Positions 49,680 through 63,412 of a stretch of 64,000 bases of DNA are shown in pieces. Numbering within the stretch: the first letter of the stretch is position 1; each line of letters opens with the position of its first letter. The stretch comes from Gonocerus acuteangulatus. Taxonomy: Eukaryota; Arthropoda; Insecta; Hemiptera; Coreidae. The notes beneath the pieces were generated by a model that searched no databases, was not told the DNA's origin, and saw nothing but the letters and a program-made list of their open reading frames with translations. The stretch is taken from the NCBI GenBank assembly GCA_946811695.1, contig OX328123.1, positions 153,926,516-153,990,515 of the forward strand, read 5' to 3'. The translations under genes were made by a program, and so were the position numbers.

Positions 49680-50700
49680 TAGCACACACATTAATAATTC
49701 CATTCGGAGAGAAAATGCAGGCCTTTAAGAAGAGGCAATGAGAACTTAAGTGGCAAAATTGAACGAGGCTGCGGTATTACTAAGGATGTATTATTTAAGT
49801 AAAACTCTTGAGAGCTGCTTACTACGATGGCCTAAAATTATAATGGTCTCTTTAGGTATTCGCTTTGTGAGGCTGCTTAAACCTCGTTCGATACAACACA
49901 CTCGCGCTTCTACTCGGCCAACTAGTGCATTCTTAATGGGGGAAATCTAAGCAGATTATACTAGGACTCCTTTTCATCCTTGGTATGCTTCTATGCATCT
50001 CTGCATTGATATAATGCGAAAATGTTAGCCGTAAGATGCAAGTTAATGTTACAAGTATTTTTGGAGAAATCTTCGAAGATCAAACAAAATTGTTGAAGTA
50101 TTTTGGCAGTCAATAGGTTTGTTCGTATTAAAAGCGTTCATGGCGTCTGCAATGACTCATCACTAGACCAATAAGATTTCGAACCTTTCGACACTTACTT
50201 TTGCTTCACTGATGTATTGGTCAGTCTGTCGCCAATTTTCTTAAATATCGGACGCATGTTACTACCTGTAGAAAATTAATATCGTTAATCAATAAGAACG
50301 TGGTGCGATAAATTTTTTTTTTCTCTTGGGAAATCTGCAGCGATAAAAATGAATAGTGTACAAGTTGAAAATACTATCAGTGTAGTGTGTTTAAAGAATT
50401 TAAAGTTGGAGAAAGCAGCATTTATGCCAAACCACTTTCAGTTCGTCCAGTCAATTTTATGAACTACGTGTCAGAAAGGGTGGGTTCATCTCGTAGGTTA
50501 CAAACCGCATACTAATTGTGAATGTCAACGTAGTGCTGCTTTATCCTGATAATACCACTTAAGGCTCGAACAATGCTACAGAAAATTATTTAATTTATTT
50601 GAGATATTTTGTCAAATACTGCTTACGCCCCGTACATTTTTACTTATATCCTACCGTTATAAATGTTTTACTTGGTAAAACGTTCTAAACAGGATGTACT
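49680..50700. other. Intergenic, nothing recognised
   Basis: No supported feature. Confidence 0.5.
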
Positions 50701-50704
50701 AAAT

Positions 50705-51105
50705 GAACCTGAGTCATTCTACAGCAATGAAATATGTTTGCATCAAAACCTGAGTCATTCTACAGCAATTAAATATGTTTGCATCAAAACCTGAGTCATT
50801 CTACAGCAATGAAATATGTTTGCATCAAAACCTGAGTCATTCTACAGCAATGAATTATGTTTGCATCAAAACCTGAGTCATTCTACAGCAATGAAATATG
50901 TTTGCATCAAAACCTGAGTCATTCTACAGCAATGAAATATGTTTGCATCAAAACCTGAGTCATTCTACAGCAATTAAATATGTTTGCATCAAAACCTGAG
51001 TCATTCTACAGCAATGAAATATGTTTGCATCAAAACCTGAGTCATTCTACAGCAATGAAATATGTTTGCATTAAAACCTGAGTCATTCTACAGCCATGAA
51101 ATTGA
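50705..51105. repeat. 41-bp minisatellite, about 10 copies
   Basis: Unit AAACCTGAGTCATTCTACAG plus CAATGAAATATGTTTGCATCA, very homogeneous. Confidence 0.92.
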
Positions 51106-51477
51106 AAAGCTACCCGTAAGATGGCGAGAAATTGTAGATAGTGATGAAAAATATGTTATTGACTAAAAAAAAAAAGTTCTAAAGAACGAAACACATTTGT
51201 ACATTGTAATTCCGCTGGGAAAGCTATATTTTTAACAACACAAAATTGTTTTTTTTTTTTTTTTTCCTTTTAAGGAACATCAACCACTAGGGTCATTGGT
51301 GCCTGTATATACTTAAATGGAGCCAAAGAATGTACTGTTAGAATAAAAAAAAATTAATCAAACCTATATAAATATTTATTAAGTAATTTTAAATAGAAGG
51401 TATAACGTAAGGATTAAAACTGGTTAAAAAAATACCTAAAAATGTAATTTTAAACGCACACACTCTGAATAACACCC

Positions 51478-51478
51478 A

Positions 51479-51515
<37 letters not shown>
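51478..51515. repeat. (CA)n microsatellite
   Basis: About 19 CA units. Confidence 0.95.
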
Positions 51516-51519
<4 letters not shown>

Positions 51520-51739
51520 TCACAGACGGACACACCCATCCACAACTATTTTCTAGTCCTACGTTCTCTTTTAATTTCAATTATCAATTATATTTTTGTG
51601 ATCAGATCTGTAGCCCTGAGGAATCTCAGTGTAAAATTGTTTATTTTACGTATCCTTTTTTCCTGACAAATACATTTTCCTACTATAATCAATTAAAAAG
51701 TCCTTCACGTAACTAAGCTGCATAACTAAGCACTTTCCT

Positions 51740-52010
51740 CAGAATTGATTAGTGTCGAGTGCATTCCTGAATAATTTGCTTAAAATAACCTATATAGATA
51801 AATAAAATAAAAACATAAATTTTTCTACTCTTTTGCATTTTTTATGAGCAGCTATTTCAATTATTAATTTTGTAATTAATTTCCTTCCAGAGTTTTGTGC
51901 ATGCGGGGTACTACAATACGTAATAAATACACAAAGCTTCACATTTATATCTATTAATCTTGATGAGTTTTGCGAACCTACGTTTGGCGGTAGGTACATT
52001 CGGAGGAAAG
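51740..52010. repeat. Interspersed repeat family D copy
   Basis: Shares ATTCCTGAATAATTTGCTTA and CAATTATTAATTTTGTAATT with 35690-36030, 53770-54010 and 54470-54610; this copy shows the SINE-empty site. Confidence 0.6.
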
Positions 52011-52169
52011 TGCTAAAAAAAATGGTATGGGAATACTCCGAGGAACTGCGTCATCTTTACATGTTTTCTTTAATATCCCAAGTGCCTAGGGAGGGAGGAA
52101 CCGCGCTAAAATCGGAGTAAATAGTTCCTCCCCACCCGATTACTAGAAACCTGTCAAAATAAAAGTCAC

Positions 52170-52530
52170 TACATAATTCGGTTATAGGAAAGGAATGATG
52201 AGAAAGGTGTCCCACCCGTAGCTTTTAGCGCGGACCCTCCCTCCCCCATAGGGAGGAACCCCGCTTATAAGGTTGATCTCATGACGCAATCCGGAAGTGC
52301 CGACTAGAAAATTTTGCGTTTCAGAACCCGTAGAGAACGAAAATGACGGTGGTTCAAATTTGTATGTATGTGTATGTTCGCGGCCCTGACAGCTCAAAAA
52401 TCGCCCGATTTTGATGAAATTTCGTACAAAAATCTTTCGTCTAATTTGAAAGGTCAAGTTCGTTAACCAGCAGAATCCGTCCACCGGAACATGGTTTTTG
52501 GAGCGAATGTCGCGCGAAAAAAATCGTTCC
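52170..52530 (-). repeat. Interspersed repeat family E copy
   Basis: GTTCGTTAACCAGCAGAATC and CACCGGAACATGG recur at 5135-5205, 42900, 54130 and 54860 in either orientation. The 100-codon ORF here is repeat-derived. Confidence 0.5.
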
Positions 52531-53749
52531 GCTTACTTAATATGTTTGCAAGTACTCGTTTTATAGGCTTCTTGGCCTAGAAAAACGAATGAAACCATTT
52601 TTAAGGCGATAGCTTTAACCGTTCTCGAGAAAATTTGAAAAATATTTGTTGATCAGCGTTTTTGGTTTGGGTACTTAGAATCATGGGATTCAGTTGAAAC
52701 ATTGTCTGCATGTTCGAATTCCATCAAACCTAATATGTAGAAATTTGGGTTAGAATAAAATATTTTATTAACAGACATGAAAAGTTTTGGTAACTTTGTA
52801 TACTTTCGTTATCGAAAACGGTTGACAATCTTGGGAAGCGGAAGGTTACCATTCGGTAAGGTTCTGAAGAAAATTTTAATTAGGCGATGTCAATCGGAGA
52901 AATAAGTGCTTAAAACTTTAAAGTAATTGATTACATTTATTCAAACGGTTCTTTTTGTCTGTTTTATTTCTTGTTATTTTTTAGTTGCTTATAGTTGGAT
53001 AATGTATGTGACAATAAAACAGGTTAATTAAAATAACAAAAACAATTTAATGTTATAAATATAGATTTCCAAGACTCGAAGACCTTGTAACTAGCGGGGC
53101 CATTCTGGGGTTGGCCGACCCATCCAGGTGGGATCATAAATCAAGACCTTTCAAGACTGGTGGAACCAAAATAATAACTGTTTCTATTTTAATCTTTCCA
53201 AATTAGACTAGTGATAAGATGATGCAGTTCCTGCAAGTCGGACTTTTTAGACACCACCTCTAGACAACTAGACGTATAAGAGGTGAAATGTATTGTAGAG
53301 GATGATGACCCATCCTTAGCCTACTGGAGACAACCACCACAGAGAGCTACGTCCTAATCCAGCGGTCCTTGTGGATTAGGTTAGGGCTTGGCAGAGGATA
53401 GCTATTAGCTATTCCCTTTGCTAGTCCAAGAGGGACGCCACTGCATATTAAACTCGGAACGCCCGGTCGATAGAACATGTACTTCAGCTTTGTCTTCAGC
53501 CTCCTCGCTCTTTTTACTTACGAGAGGGCCAATTATCTTGCCTTCTTCCCCTTACATTTTGCATGACACTCATCCCCACTCCCCACTTTTCTATTAAATA
53601 TTCAAGTCAAAATCTGAGCAACGGGGTTTTACTTAACCTTTTTTTTTCAGAATGTTCTTAGAGTCATAACTAACGCTAGGAATATGGGCTTGTAAAGTTC
53701 TAATTCGATTAGGAACAACAATTAACGAAAAAGTCCGTCACGCAGGAGC
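52531..53749. other. Intergenic, nothing recognised
   Basis: No supported feature. Confidence 0.5.
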
Positions 53750-54253
53750 TGCATAACTAAGCACTTTCCTCAGCATTTATTGTCGAGTGCATTCCTGAAT
53801 AATTTGCTTAAAATAACCTATATAGATTAATAAAATAAAAGTCCGTCACGCAGGAGCTGCATAACTAAGCACTTTCCTCAGAATTTGGGTAGTGTAGACT
53901 GCTTTCCAGAACAATTTGCTTAAAATATCCTACATAAATAAAATAAAAACATGAATAGTTCTCTTTTAAATTTGTAATGAGTAACTGATCAATTATTAAT
54001 TTGCTTCCAGAGTTATGTTTACACATGGTACCTACTACGAATACCAAGTTTCGTTGAAATATAACAATTATTACGGCTGACGTAGTCAAATTAGTGTTTT
54101 GGGTTCGGGGTAAACCCCCCCCTTCCGGTGGACCGACTTTGGTGGTTAACGAACTCGTTCAATCGTTTGCTAATTGAATGCTATATACCAAGTTTCGTGA
54201 CGAAAAAACAAAAACTCTGGCCGCTATCGTGTTAACAGACACATATATATATA

Positions 54254-54313
<60 letters not shown>

Positions 54314-54610
54314 TATATATAAATTTTAACGGGGGTCATTTTCGGTGTCTACTAGGTAGGATCGATAAAGATTTGAAGAAATTTTTCAAAAATTCCGTCA
54401 TGAGTCCAACCTCAATAGCTACTTTCCTTCGGAGGAAAGTGCTAAAAACATAAATTGTTCTGCATATGAACAGCTGTTTTAATGATTAATTTTGTAATTA
54501 ATTTCCTTCCAGAGTTTTGTGCATGCGGGGTACTACACTACGTAATAAATACACAAAGCTTCACACTTTGATCTATTGATCTTGATGAGTTTCGCAAACC
54601 TACGTTTGGC
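53750..54610. repeat. Family D/E repeats with (TA)n
   Basis: Tandem partial copies of family D (53730-54010), then family E (54110-54235), a TA run (54241-54312) and another family D piece (54470-54610). Confidence 0.6.
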
Positions 54611-54839
54611 GGAAGAATTCAATTCAAACATAGTACAAAGTAACACCCCCCTCCCTACTAATAGACTCATTTAGTTCATTTTCACAATACTCATTTCTTG
54701 TTAGATAGCCAGGGCGTATAAAGAGTTTCGTAACAATACAACAGAAATTATGACCGGTATGAGCAAATTAGTAATTTCTGTCCGGAGTAAACCCTCCCTT
54801 CAAGTCAACCGATTTAGTTTATTTTTACAATTTTTTTTC

Positions 54840-54970
54840 TCTTTTCGGATGGACCGATTTTGTTGGTTAACGAACGCGACCAATCGTTTGATGGGGGAAT
54901 ACTACATACCAAGTTTCGTGGCGAAAAAAACAAAAACTCTGGCCTGTATCGTGTTAAGGGACACATATAC

Positions 54971-55036
<66 letters not shown>
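54840..55036. repeat. Family E copy ending in (TA)n
   Basis: Same order as 54130-54312: GGTTAACGAACG, CATACCAAGTTTCGTGGCG, AAAACTCTGGCC, TATCGTGTTAA then TA. The microsatellite is part of, or grew from, the repeat's 3' end. Confidence 0.65.
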
Positions 55037-55042
<6 letters not shown>

Positions 55043-55379
55043 TAATATGGAAAGTCCAAATACATTGTAACTTTTGCTGAATTCCTGATGTATTTATTAT
55101 GTGTTTCCGGAACTCATTCATGTAATATGAAGTGCTAAACCGAAATACATGGTAAGTCTTGGTTAAATCCTTATTTATTTTGAAGCGTAGATCCACTCGC
55201 ATCACCCGTACCCCTGCAAACATCGACTATACGATGGAAATCGTACTCCCATGATACGACCCTCACCAACCCTGTTCTAACAACTCAATTACATGTGAAT
55301 CAGTTTATCCGCATACAACAATATCATTGCCACTTCGGCAAATACCATGATTACCAGATCTTCCGCTGCACCTCCAGAT

Positions 55380-55690
55380 ACTGCCTAAGCTATACGAATC
55401 CGTAACTACACATAGACCATCAGAACCCAAATCGGCACTGCGTATACTACTTGAATCCGCAACTCCACTTACGGCATCACAATCCGTATCACTATTGCGT
55501 ATACTTTAGGAATCCATAAATCCACTTACCACATCGTAATCCGTATCACCACTGGGTATACCACATGAATCCATAAATCCACTTACCACATCGTAATCCG
55601 TATCACCACTGCGTATACCACAGGAATCCATAAATCCACTTACCACATCATAATCCGTATCACCACTGCGTATAAAACAGGAATCCCGTC
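55380..55690. repeat. 57-bp degenerate minisatellite
   Basis: Five to six copies of a unit with CATCGTAATCCGTATCACCA and GGAATCCATAAATCCACTTA. Confidence 0.8.
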
Positions 55691-55699
55691 ACCGCATAA

Positions 55700-57890
55700 G
55701 TCCAGTCACCGCATCATAACCTTTATCGACACTGCCTATAGAATAGAAATCCGTAACTCTGCCTTCAACATCAGAATATCGTATCAACGCCTGTGGCGTA
55801 AAAATCCTCGTTGGCTCGTCAATTTGGCTACCACCTGCGACTGAGCTCGAAGTTAGCCATTGCTGCCAACTTAGATTATCTGCGCACCGACTAAAAGCTA
55901 TGAGCAATTTTGCTGCGTTATCACCTAGGACATCAAAGCTTGCGCTAGACCCCCATAAATTCTGATTTTTTTTTTTAGTCAAACTTTAAACGAATTCAAA
56001 TACCTAAAATAATTAGCGCCAACGATGATAAGCCACAAGAAATTTTTGGGAAGGATGACTGAGGGACGGGAAGTGAATATACATGAGGTGCCTAAATCGT
56101 TGGAGTGTGAGGCCTCCCAAGACGTTGCGGCAGGTCTGGGGGATACATTCATCAGGCTAAAGGTGAATGTTAATAGGACAACAGGAGGAAGCCGTAAGTC
56201 AAAGGTTCCTGAAGGACACCTCAAACATCAGGGGAAGACCTCACAAGTAGGACGACTTTACATAGGAATTGCCCAAGTTAGGAAAGGAAGTGGGCCGTTC
56301 TCCCTGATTGAGGTGCTGGGAACGAAACGCTACCTTTCGAACGGAAGGCCAGTGATATGACATGTCCCATCAAGGAGAGAGACAAGAACAGTTGTTGATA
56401 TGCAGCTAATGTGGCACATAACTCAATGGAGACAATAGGGAGACAAAAAGTGGATGCAACATCTGGGCGTTCTGTGTAGGATGTTTATAACGTATAAATA
56501 CGTTATAAATGAAACTAAAGTTCAAAATGTCTGGACTTTTGGAATGAATAGGCGATGACCCACATAATTACATTCTGACAAGAAATTACCACCTTGGTGA
56601 AGGACCAAATTACACCAAATTGTAATGTATAAAAACAGACTTCCTAAAGAGGAGTCCTACTGGTAGCCAATATACTGAAGTCTCCGATTATCATTATTAT
56701 AATGATATTATTATCATTTTTAATTTTTAGTTGTATGCTAGGATTACAATTATTGTATCTGTTACCAAGTTTAAAAACTCATCTATTGTATATTTAATCA
56801 ATTATTTCATTTTATGTACCAATCGGATTTATATTCCGATTGCCTGAAAACAGTGAATGACTGCCGTATTAGTTTGCAGCAACTCATACAGAATTTAATC
56901 TATTTCTCCATCAATACCAAGCAGTGTCAAATCTCGACAACAGAACCGAGAGGATAATATGGAATGTGACAAGGTATGCGAGCCACCCAAGTGACGTGTA
57001 AACTCAGAAGGGTCGGAGAAAGGAGCCAGCAAAAACTACGGGATGTAATCAGGTAACAAGAGATAATCTACTCCTCAACGACAGGTAAAACTAACAGAGA
57101 CAGGGGTTTCCTACACAACCAACAACGAATGGCATAATGATGCTTTCATTTTTTTTCTAAGAATGAATGAACAATGTGGAAAACTTTCAAATCGAATTTT
57201 AAAGGCTGTGTGATTAATTTAATTAGCAAGCGATATAACAGAATGAATTCTTTTAAAGGCATTTAAGTAGCCACTCCATGATGGCAGCAAATGATGTTTA
57301 TAGAGTCGACTCCAGGAGACGATTCCAGCTGATGAAGCCAAACCCTGTTAAGAGAGCGACTCCAGTTAATATGGCAAACATTATAATAAAGTATAAATCA
57401 GGAAATAGATATAAATTCAATATTCACTCATCTATATGAAGCGCACATCAATAGCGTGCTCTCCCCTCCGAATTCGGAGGACCAAGAAGTTAATCCAGAA
57501 GGGCTAGAGCGTACTAATGGGTGTGTAGCTGATGACACAGCTAGAGGAGAGTGTGTATTAGAAGCGAGAGTGGGAGGCGAACACACTGTTTACAGTCATG
57601 ACCACTTCAATGGACAAGCTGGTCAATATTGGTCAGTACATTAGTACGAGGTGGTTAGGATCACACTGGTACTAACCTCTGCCAATCAACTAGCATTCTA
57701 CTCCTAGGTCAAGCAAATAGGCAATATCCTTAATCCAGGGAAGGGATCATTTATTTATTAATTGCAAATCGTAAGAAGCTAGTAGAAAAATATGAAAGTT
57801 TCTTAATTTCCTTATTTATAGCCTATGCGACAGAAGACTTTAAGGCAACACGAAATACGACTTATTTTGCCTAAAGGACCTTTATGTAAG
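55700..57890. other. Intergenic, nothing firmly recognised
   Basis: A plus-strand ORF at 56025-56360 (111 codons) and a shorter one at 57456-57644 have no motif I recognise and no supporting context; I do not call them genes. Confidence 0.5.
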
Positions 57891-58401
57891 TTCTTAACAC
57901 GTTGACTGACAACTACGAGTATTCTCGTTCATTGCGTTACTGTGCCGGGTGAATAAAAACGAGTAGGACGAATATGTACTTAAAAGTAATGTGTAGGGCA
58001 AGTAAACCGATGTGAATAAAGTGAAGAGTTTACTCCTGACCGTTTACTTCCCAGATCGAGGGTATACTTGCAAGTATTTAGTCGCCGAGTTTACTAGAAA
58101 CACAAGTAAATACTTGTAGCGGCGTACAGCTACACATCTTTCCTGTTGTGTCAAGCCGTGAATTTTATCCTCTAGAGAATGAAGAGGATACTTTTTTAAT
58201 CCTTTTATCCTTTGGGCCTATTACGCACTGTCGACTAGGCGCCGGCGACTCTGAGATGCATTAGTTTCAATGGGCGCTTACGCACTTTGTCGCCAGTTGC
58301 CTGGGCGACTCGGCGACTCACAAACGACTGCCGAGACTGCTTCAAAGGGAAGCCTTCACTCTTCAAGCAACTGTCATAACGGCCGGTCCTCTCTCACAAA
58401 A

Positions 58402-58497
58402 ATGGCTCAGGCTTTCGATACTGATACATTTATATTGTAAATACAATCCCGACAAGCTATTTGGGATTTACTCAGTGTCGAATATTCTAGTCGGGAA
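58402..58497 (+). pseudogene. MADF-domain fragment
   Basis: After ATG: FDTDTFIL, a TAA stop, then IQSRQAIWDLLSVEYSSRE and another TAA. F-I-x-x-I-x-x-R-x-A-I-W-D and Y-S-S-R-E are MADF hallmarks. Such domains accompany PIF/Harbinger transposases and insect transcription factors. Two stops mark decay. Confidence 0.5.
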
Positions 58498-59828
58498 TAA
58501 ACCCTTTCTTTGCTGACGAATGAAACGACTTGCTGCGCCCAGTACGCTCCAGGCTTACTCGCCCAACTTCCTCCGTACGCTCGCCAATATCTCCTCGTCT
58601 CGAACTCACTACCGCTAGACTCTTTCGCATCTCTCAACATACTCTTGTTATATATTTGGAATTATTAACTTTTTGTTGGAAACACTTGGAATTATTAACT
58701 TTTCGCTAATAATAGCACCACAAACTTTACACGGTTAACCCATTAAAATGTTATGTATAACTACTTTGTGTAGATTAAAATCTATTTGTTTTTCAAAAGA
58801 TTTTTCGCAGATGGTACAGGTGAACATATTGACTGTTAGGTATGAGAACTTTAATATAAACTAATATAGTTATGCTGATCTCTGAATTGGCTTATGGTAA
58901 ATAGGTCTGACCTTACAATGGCGAGACTAAAAGCTCGGTAGGACACAGGCCGGATGATTGGCTGACTGAACAGTCGGTGGATTAGCTGGATTAGTAGAAT
59001 GCTAGCTGGAGCGCTGGCTGATGCGCTAGCTGCGATGTTTACTCCTCGGAGGCTGGATGCAAAATGAGGCGAAGGAGCTGCTTCAAACCTTTTATAATTT
59101 TAGGGTCATACTTGGTTACTCAAGGTCATCCAAAGAGCTTTTCAAAGAGGATATTAAATGTGGCTAGAATGTGGCCTCCGCTACCCCCCCCCCTTCCCGA
59201 CACGGTCAGAACAGCTAGATGATTAGGGAGGAACATAACCAGACTAATTGGAGACACATAACCTGACATTGACGAGGAAGACATACCGGCAAAGACTGTT
59301 ATATTACCTTCCTCCTTTTGGCGGGGGAATCATGGGCGCCGCCATTTTCCCCACGAAACTGGACCAGCTTTTTGTGTTCAAATGCTTTTTACATCCGTAA
59401 TATTATACTAAACTAGAAGACATTTTCTATTATGGGAAAGAAAATTACTCAGATAAGAAATGATGATATAATTACTTGACTGATATCGTGTATAGTATAT
59501 AATAATTTAAGCAGAATACTTGTACTGACTGTAGTAAACAAGGTCCAAATTATGACTGAAAGATATTAACAGAAACAATACGGTTACAGTGACAAATTTG
59601 AGTACTACCCTGCAAATAGGCGGCGAGACACGCTAGCTTCAACCTCCAACAATTGCCTATAACAATGGAGATTGTAGGACTTTACATTATTTGTTTATAG
59701 ATAATAATATGCTTGTCCAATGTTTAATTTCCACCAGTCTATACGAAGAAGATCTGACAAGGTCCAATCCAACTGATTCTATACCAGTTATTAGCGCTAT
59801 GCCGGAGAAGCGACATACGGGGCTAAAG

Positions 59829-60056
59829 AGTTAACTCGTGTGGAGCGTGAGGGGTACTGACAGTGGAACACAAGTTAACTCGTGTGGAGCGTGAGGGGTA
59901 CTGACAGTGGAACACAAGTTAACTCGTGTGGAGCGTGAGGGGTACTGACAGTGGAACACAAGTTAACTCGTGTGGAGCGTGAGGGGTACTGACAGTGGAA
60001 CACAAGTTAACTCGTGTGGAGCGTCTGGGGTACTGCAAGTCGAACACGAGTTAACT
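59829..60056. repeat. 44-bp minisatellite, five copies
   Basis: Unit GTTAACTCGTGTGGAGCGTG plus AGGGGTACTGACAGTGGAACACAA; the last copy is diverged. Lies within the piggyBac-like region. Confidence 0.92.
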
Positions 60057-61043
60057 CGTTTAGAGCAACGAAAGGGCTAAAGAGAAAGGAGTGGGAAGAA
60101 ATTGTTGAGTTAATTGGAGGGGAAGGATTACAGAAGAAGGAAAATAGAACTTAGGTAAGTTTTAAATGTTGTTTATTATTTAATGAATTCTTTTCATCTG
60201 CCAAGATAATTAGATAAGCAAAACTATCTCCGTGTGATAGGTCACGTCGCGTAGCTTGGATTTTATTTTATTTGTCTTTCTCTCTGTAATTAGTAGCGCT
60301 ACAATTGCTAATTCTTCGAGGTCCATGTTGCACGAATGTCCTTGGAATACTGTCGCTCGGCTTAGTCTCCCGGTCCGAGTTGCCCATGTTTTAGTCGCCG
60401 GGAGGCTGAGTTCCCGGCGACTAGTCGACAGAGCGAAATAGGCTCTGTTCTATCCTCGTGTCAACTCAACTCACATCGGATGTGTTCGTCATTTTGCAGC
60501 TATGAATGAAAATGATGCCATTGCTGCTTGTGACAGTTGGACTATTTTTGTAGCGTTATTGAAAGACTATACCGTTCTATTAAATAAATCGATGTTGCCG
60601 AAAATTACATCGGATAAAGAAATGTCTCTGTAATGTTTGACACTATGACAATATACCCATTTCGATACAAGTACGACTGGCAAGTCTGGGGTCAGGTGAA
60701 CTTGCAAATGTACAAGTATTTACTAGCGACGGAAGTGGTAACTTTCGCTTTTACGCGTTTACTTTCCGTACAAGTATTCACTTGCAAGTAATAGTAAATA
60801 GTTGTTTTATTCAATTCAAATTTCGTGTTTACTTGTTTTTTGAGGCTGCACGAGTATTTACTCGTCCTACTCGTTTTTATTCACCCGGCCCACTGCCTCG
60901 GACGAGATAACTTGTAGAGGGTTAATATGAAAAGATGGCCTTAAGGAAGGGACAAAACAATGTAGCGATGCAGTAACGGTAATTGGCTTCCGTGAAGAAC
61001 GTTTTTTTACAAAAACAGACTTCGAGATGGTACAATCAACCTT

Positions 61044-61082
61044 CTTTTTTTTTTTTTTTTTTTTTTTTTTCTCTTTTTTTTT
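61044..61082. repeat. Poly-T tract
   Basis: T-rich run broken by CTC. Confidence 0.85.
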
Positions 61083-61214
61083 GTGCAAGAAACAAATTTT
61101 ATATGCTTTATGCTGATAATCAATGTATTATAGATTTCAATAAGATAAACGATTAAATTAAATTGGCGTTCTAGACTGGAATCTTGAAAATTACAGTGGG
61201 AGTCAATGCGTTAA

Positions 61215-63400
61215 TTTTTTAGTCGCTGAGAAATAATCTCAAAGTTGCGAAGCTACGGTTGGATGGGCTTTGCAATTGTATTATCAATGAATAATTAATT
61301 ACACTCTCATTTCCGAAGCTCTTAATCCAAAGAAGGGAATCACTGTAGAATGTTGGGGAACATGGAGGTGCGGAGAAAAGAAAAATTAACGCAAAAAAAA
61401 AAAGATTAAAAAAAAAGGAGTTGAGGGGTGTCTCGTAAAAAAAGGGTCGAGAGAGAGAGACGGAAGGATTAGGAAGAGGGCGGCAAAAGTCCGGGTAATT
61501 CCTGTTTAATATGATAAAAGAGGAGCCGGTGCTAATTGGGGAGCCCTTTGAAGAGGCGTGGGAGTCCTTAATTACTAGAACAGGGGACAGGGATGGGGTG
61601 CCAAAGGGTTAAGGGACAGGCACGTACTATAGGTACACAGAGGTCTCTGTAAGCACCTCGTGCTTCAACTTAAACAGCATCTAGTGGGGGCTTTGCCTTG
61701 ACGTCACGTAACATGCGCGGGTCCACTCTATGCCCAAATCATGGATAGTCTCTAGCTCTATGCGCATAACTAGTAATAGGATAATCCTAGCATCCTAATA
61801 ACTAACCTGTGTGCATAGTAGGACATGTAGTACGCCTCATCAACATGCTTACACGCTATACTCCTAATCAGGCTGACGCCATCAAGGGACTTGGTGCAAT
61901 CAGCGTGCAAAGGAAACGTAGCTTCATTGCACAAAATATCAAAAGAAATATGCTCCGAGCGAGCTGCATGTAAGGTCAAAGTTCGTTCTCAAAAATAGTA
62001 ACAAGGGATTCACGCAAAGAAGGCACTCGATTGAATTATTAAATTCGATAATTAAAGATTGCATAGGTGTGTTAAAAGTGTATACAGCAATTATTTCGGA
62101 ATTTTCCTAACCCTCAATGCTGTCAAGATAGATAAGAAGGAGCTGGAAGTAACTGGGAGGAGTTGCTCCTCAAAATTGGTCAAAACATTACCTTATATTT
62201 GCGACGTTTCGAAACTGTTTAGATTCGTCATCCGGTATCTTAAATTAAGTCGTGTTAAGGCCTATTATAATCAGTGTGAATTTAACTTTTCCACTCAACA
62301 AATTATGAAGATTCTTACCAGGTTTTAACGTTTATTATTAAAATTCAAAATGGACTTTAATATGAAATTTAAAAATTATAATAGACCTTAACAAGACTCA
62401 ATTTAAGATGCCTGATGATGAACCTAAACAGGTCCGAAAAGTCTCAAAGACATATAAGTTAATGTTTTAAACAATTTCGGGAGTAACTCCTGGTAAGTTA
62501 CTTGAAGCATCCATTGAACTTTTCCCACCCTAGCCTTCAACTTACGTATAGATAAAGTTTTTATTTCTCGCCGATCAACATCAGGGTTTGGTCTTTAAAT
62601 ATACGTCTGTGAAAACAGTTCTGGTTCATCCACCATTTTATCTATGAATTAATTTTTATTTTGTTAAATAGGTAGGTAAGCTTGAATATTTCTGCTGAGA
62701 CGAGTCCTATAAGTTCGTCACGTCCTAGGAACTCCAAAGTATCTATTGAATGTTGAGGAATCTTCTAAGATGTGATGAATATTAAGAGAGGCTTGGAAGG
62801 CTTTTGCGTAAAATCCGAAAGAAAAAATCTTTGAGCTTACGTTTTTGCGTTACTATATATCGTCGTTACAAATGCAAAGTATCGAATGTGAAAATCACCA
62901 CTTTTCAGAGTGGAACAGCGTTTATTCATAACTTTTTTTTGTACAGTCAAATATTCGGCTGATTTGACCTTTTGACAGTGGAATACTTTCCCTTTCATAG
63001 AGTGAACTAAGATTCAAGAGTTTGGCGTGCATAAGTTCAGCAGAAATTAGTAAACATTGAAAATAAAAGATGCATTTCTTCACATTCCATACTCTGCATT
63101 TGTACATATTATGTAAACGTTTCATAAGTAACTCGACACACACTGGGCAAAACACTTACTTTAGGGCGACAAAAGTCGAAAATGTGATGTCATCGTAAAA
63201 AGTCATTTTACGTGTCAACACGTGCAAGAGTCTTCTATTCATTGAAAACCGAACGAGTTTTTTATCTAGTTTAATCCAGACCTGTCTAAGACAATAAGGA
63301 AGGCAACCATTGCTAGTCTCTTCCACTTCCACTGTCTAGTCTTGTTCCAACTACGGTCTTAGTTAGGTGTGTTTTAAAAATTGTGTGCAAATTTCATAAA
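61215..63400. other. Intergenic, nothing recognised
   Basis: Small ORFs (e.g. 62059-62328) have no recognisable motif or context. Confidence 0.5.
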
Positions 63401-63412
63401 TTCTTTTCACAA

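Larger units (their letters stand above)
57894..61214. mobile_element. piggyBac-like element remnant, composite
   Basis: TTAACACGTTGACTGA at 57894 is inverted relative to TCAATGCGTTAA at ~61203-61214 (TTAACGCATTGACT in reverse complement). TTAA ends with a CRCRTTGACT start fit piggyBac-like elements. A stronger inner inverted repeat pairs GCCGGGTGAATAAAAACG at 57944 with CGTTTTTATTCACCCGGC ending at 60889, and TTAA also follows at 60922-60925, so the right boundary is ambiguous. No piggyBac transposase is visible. Confidence 0.5.

Noticed and set aside
56025..56360. 111-codon ORF as a host gene
   Set aside because: No recognised domain, splice signals or conserved neighbours; length is possible by chance.
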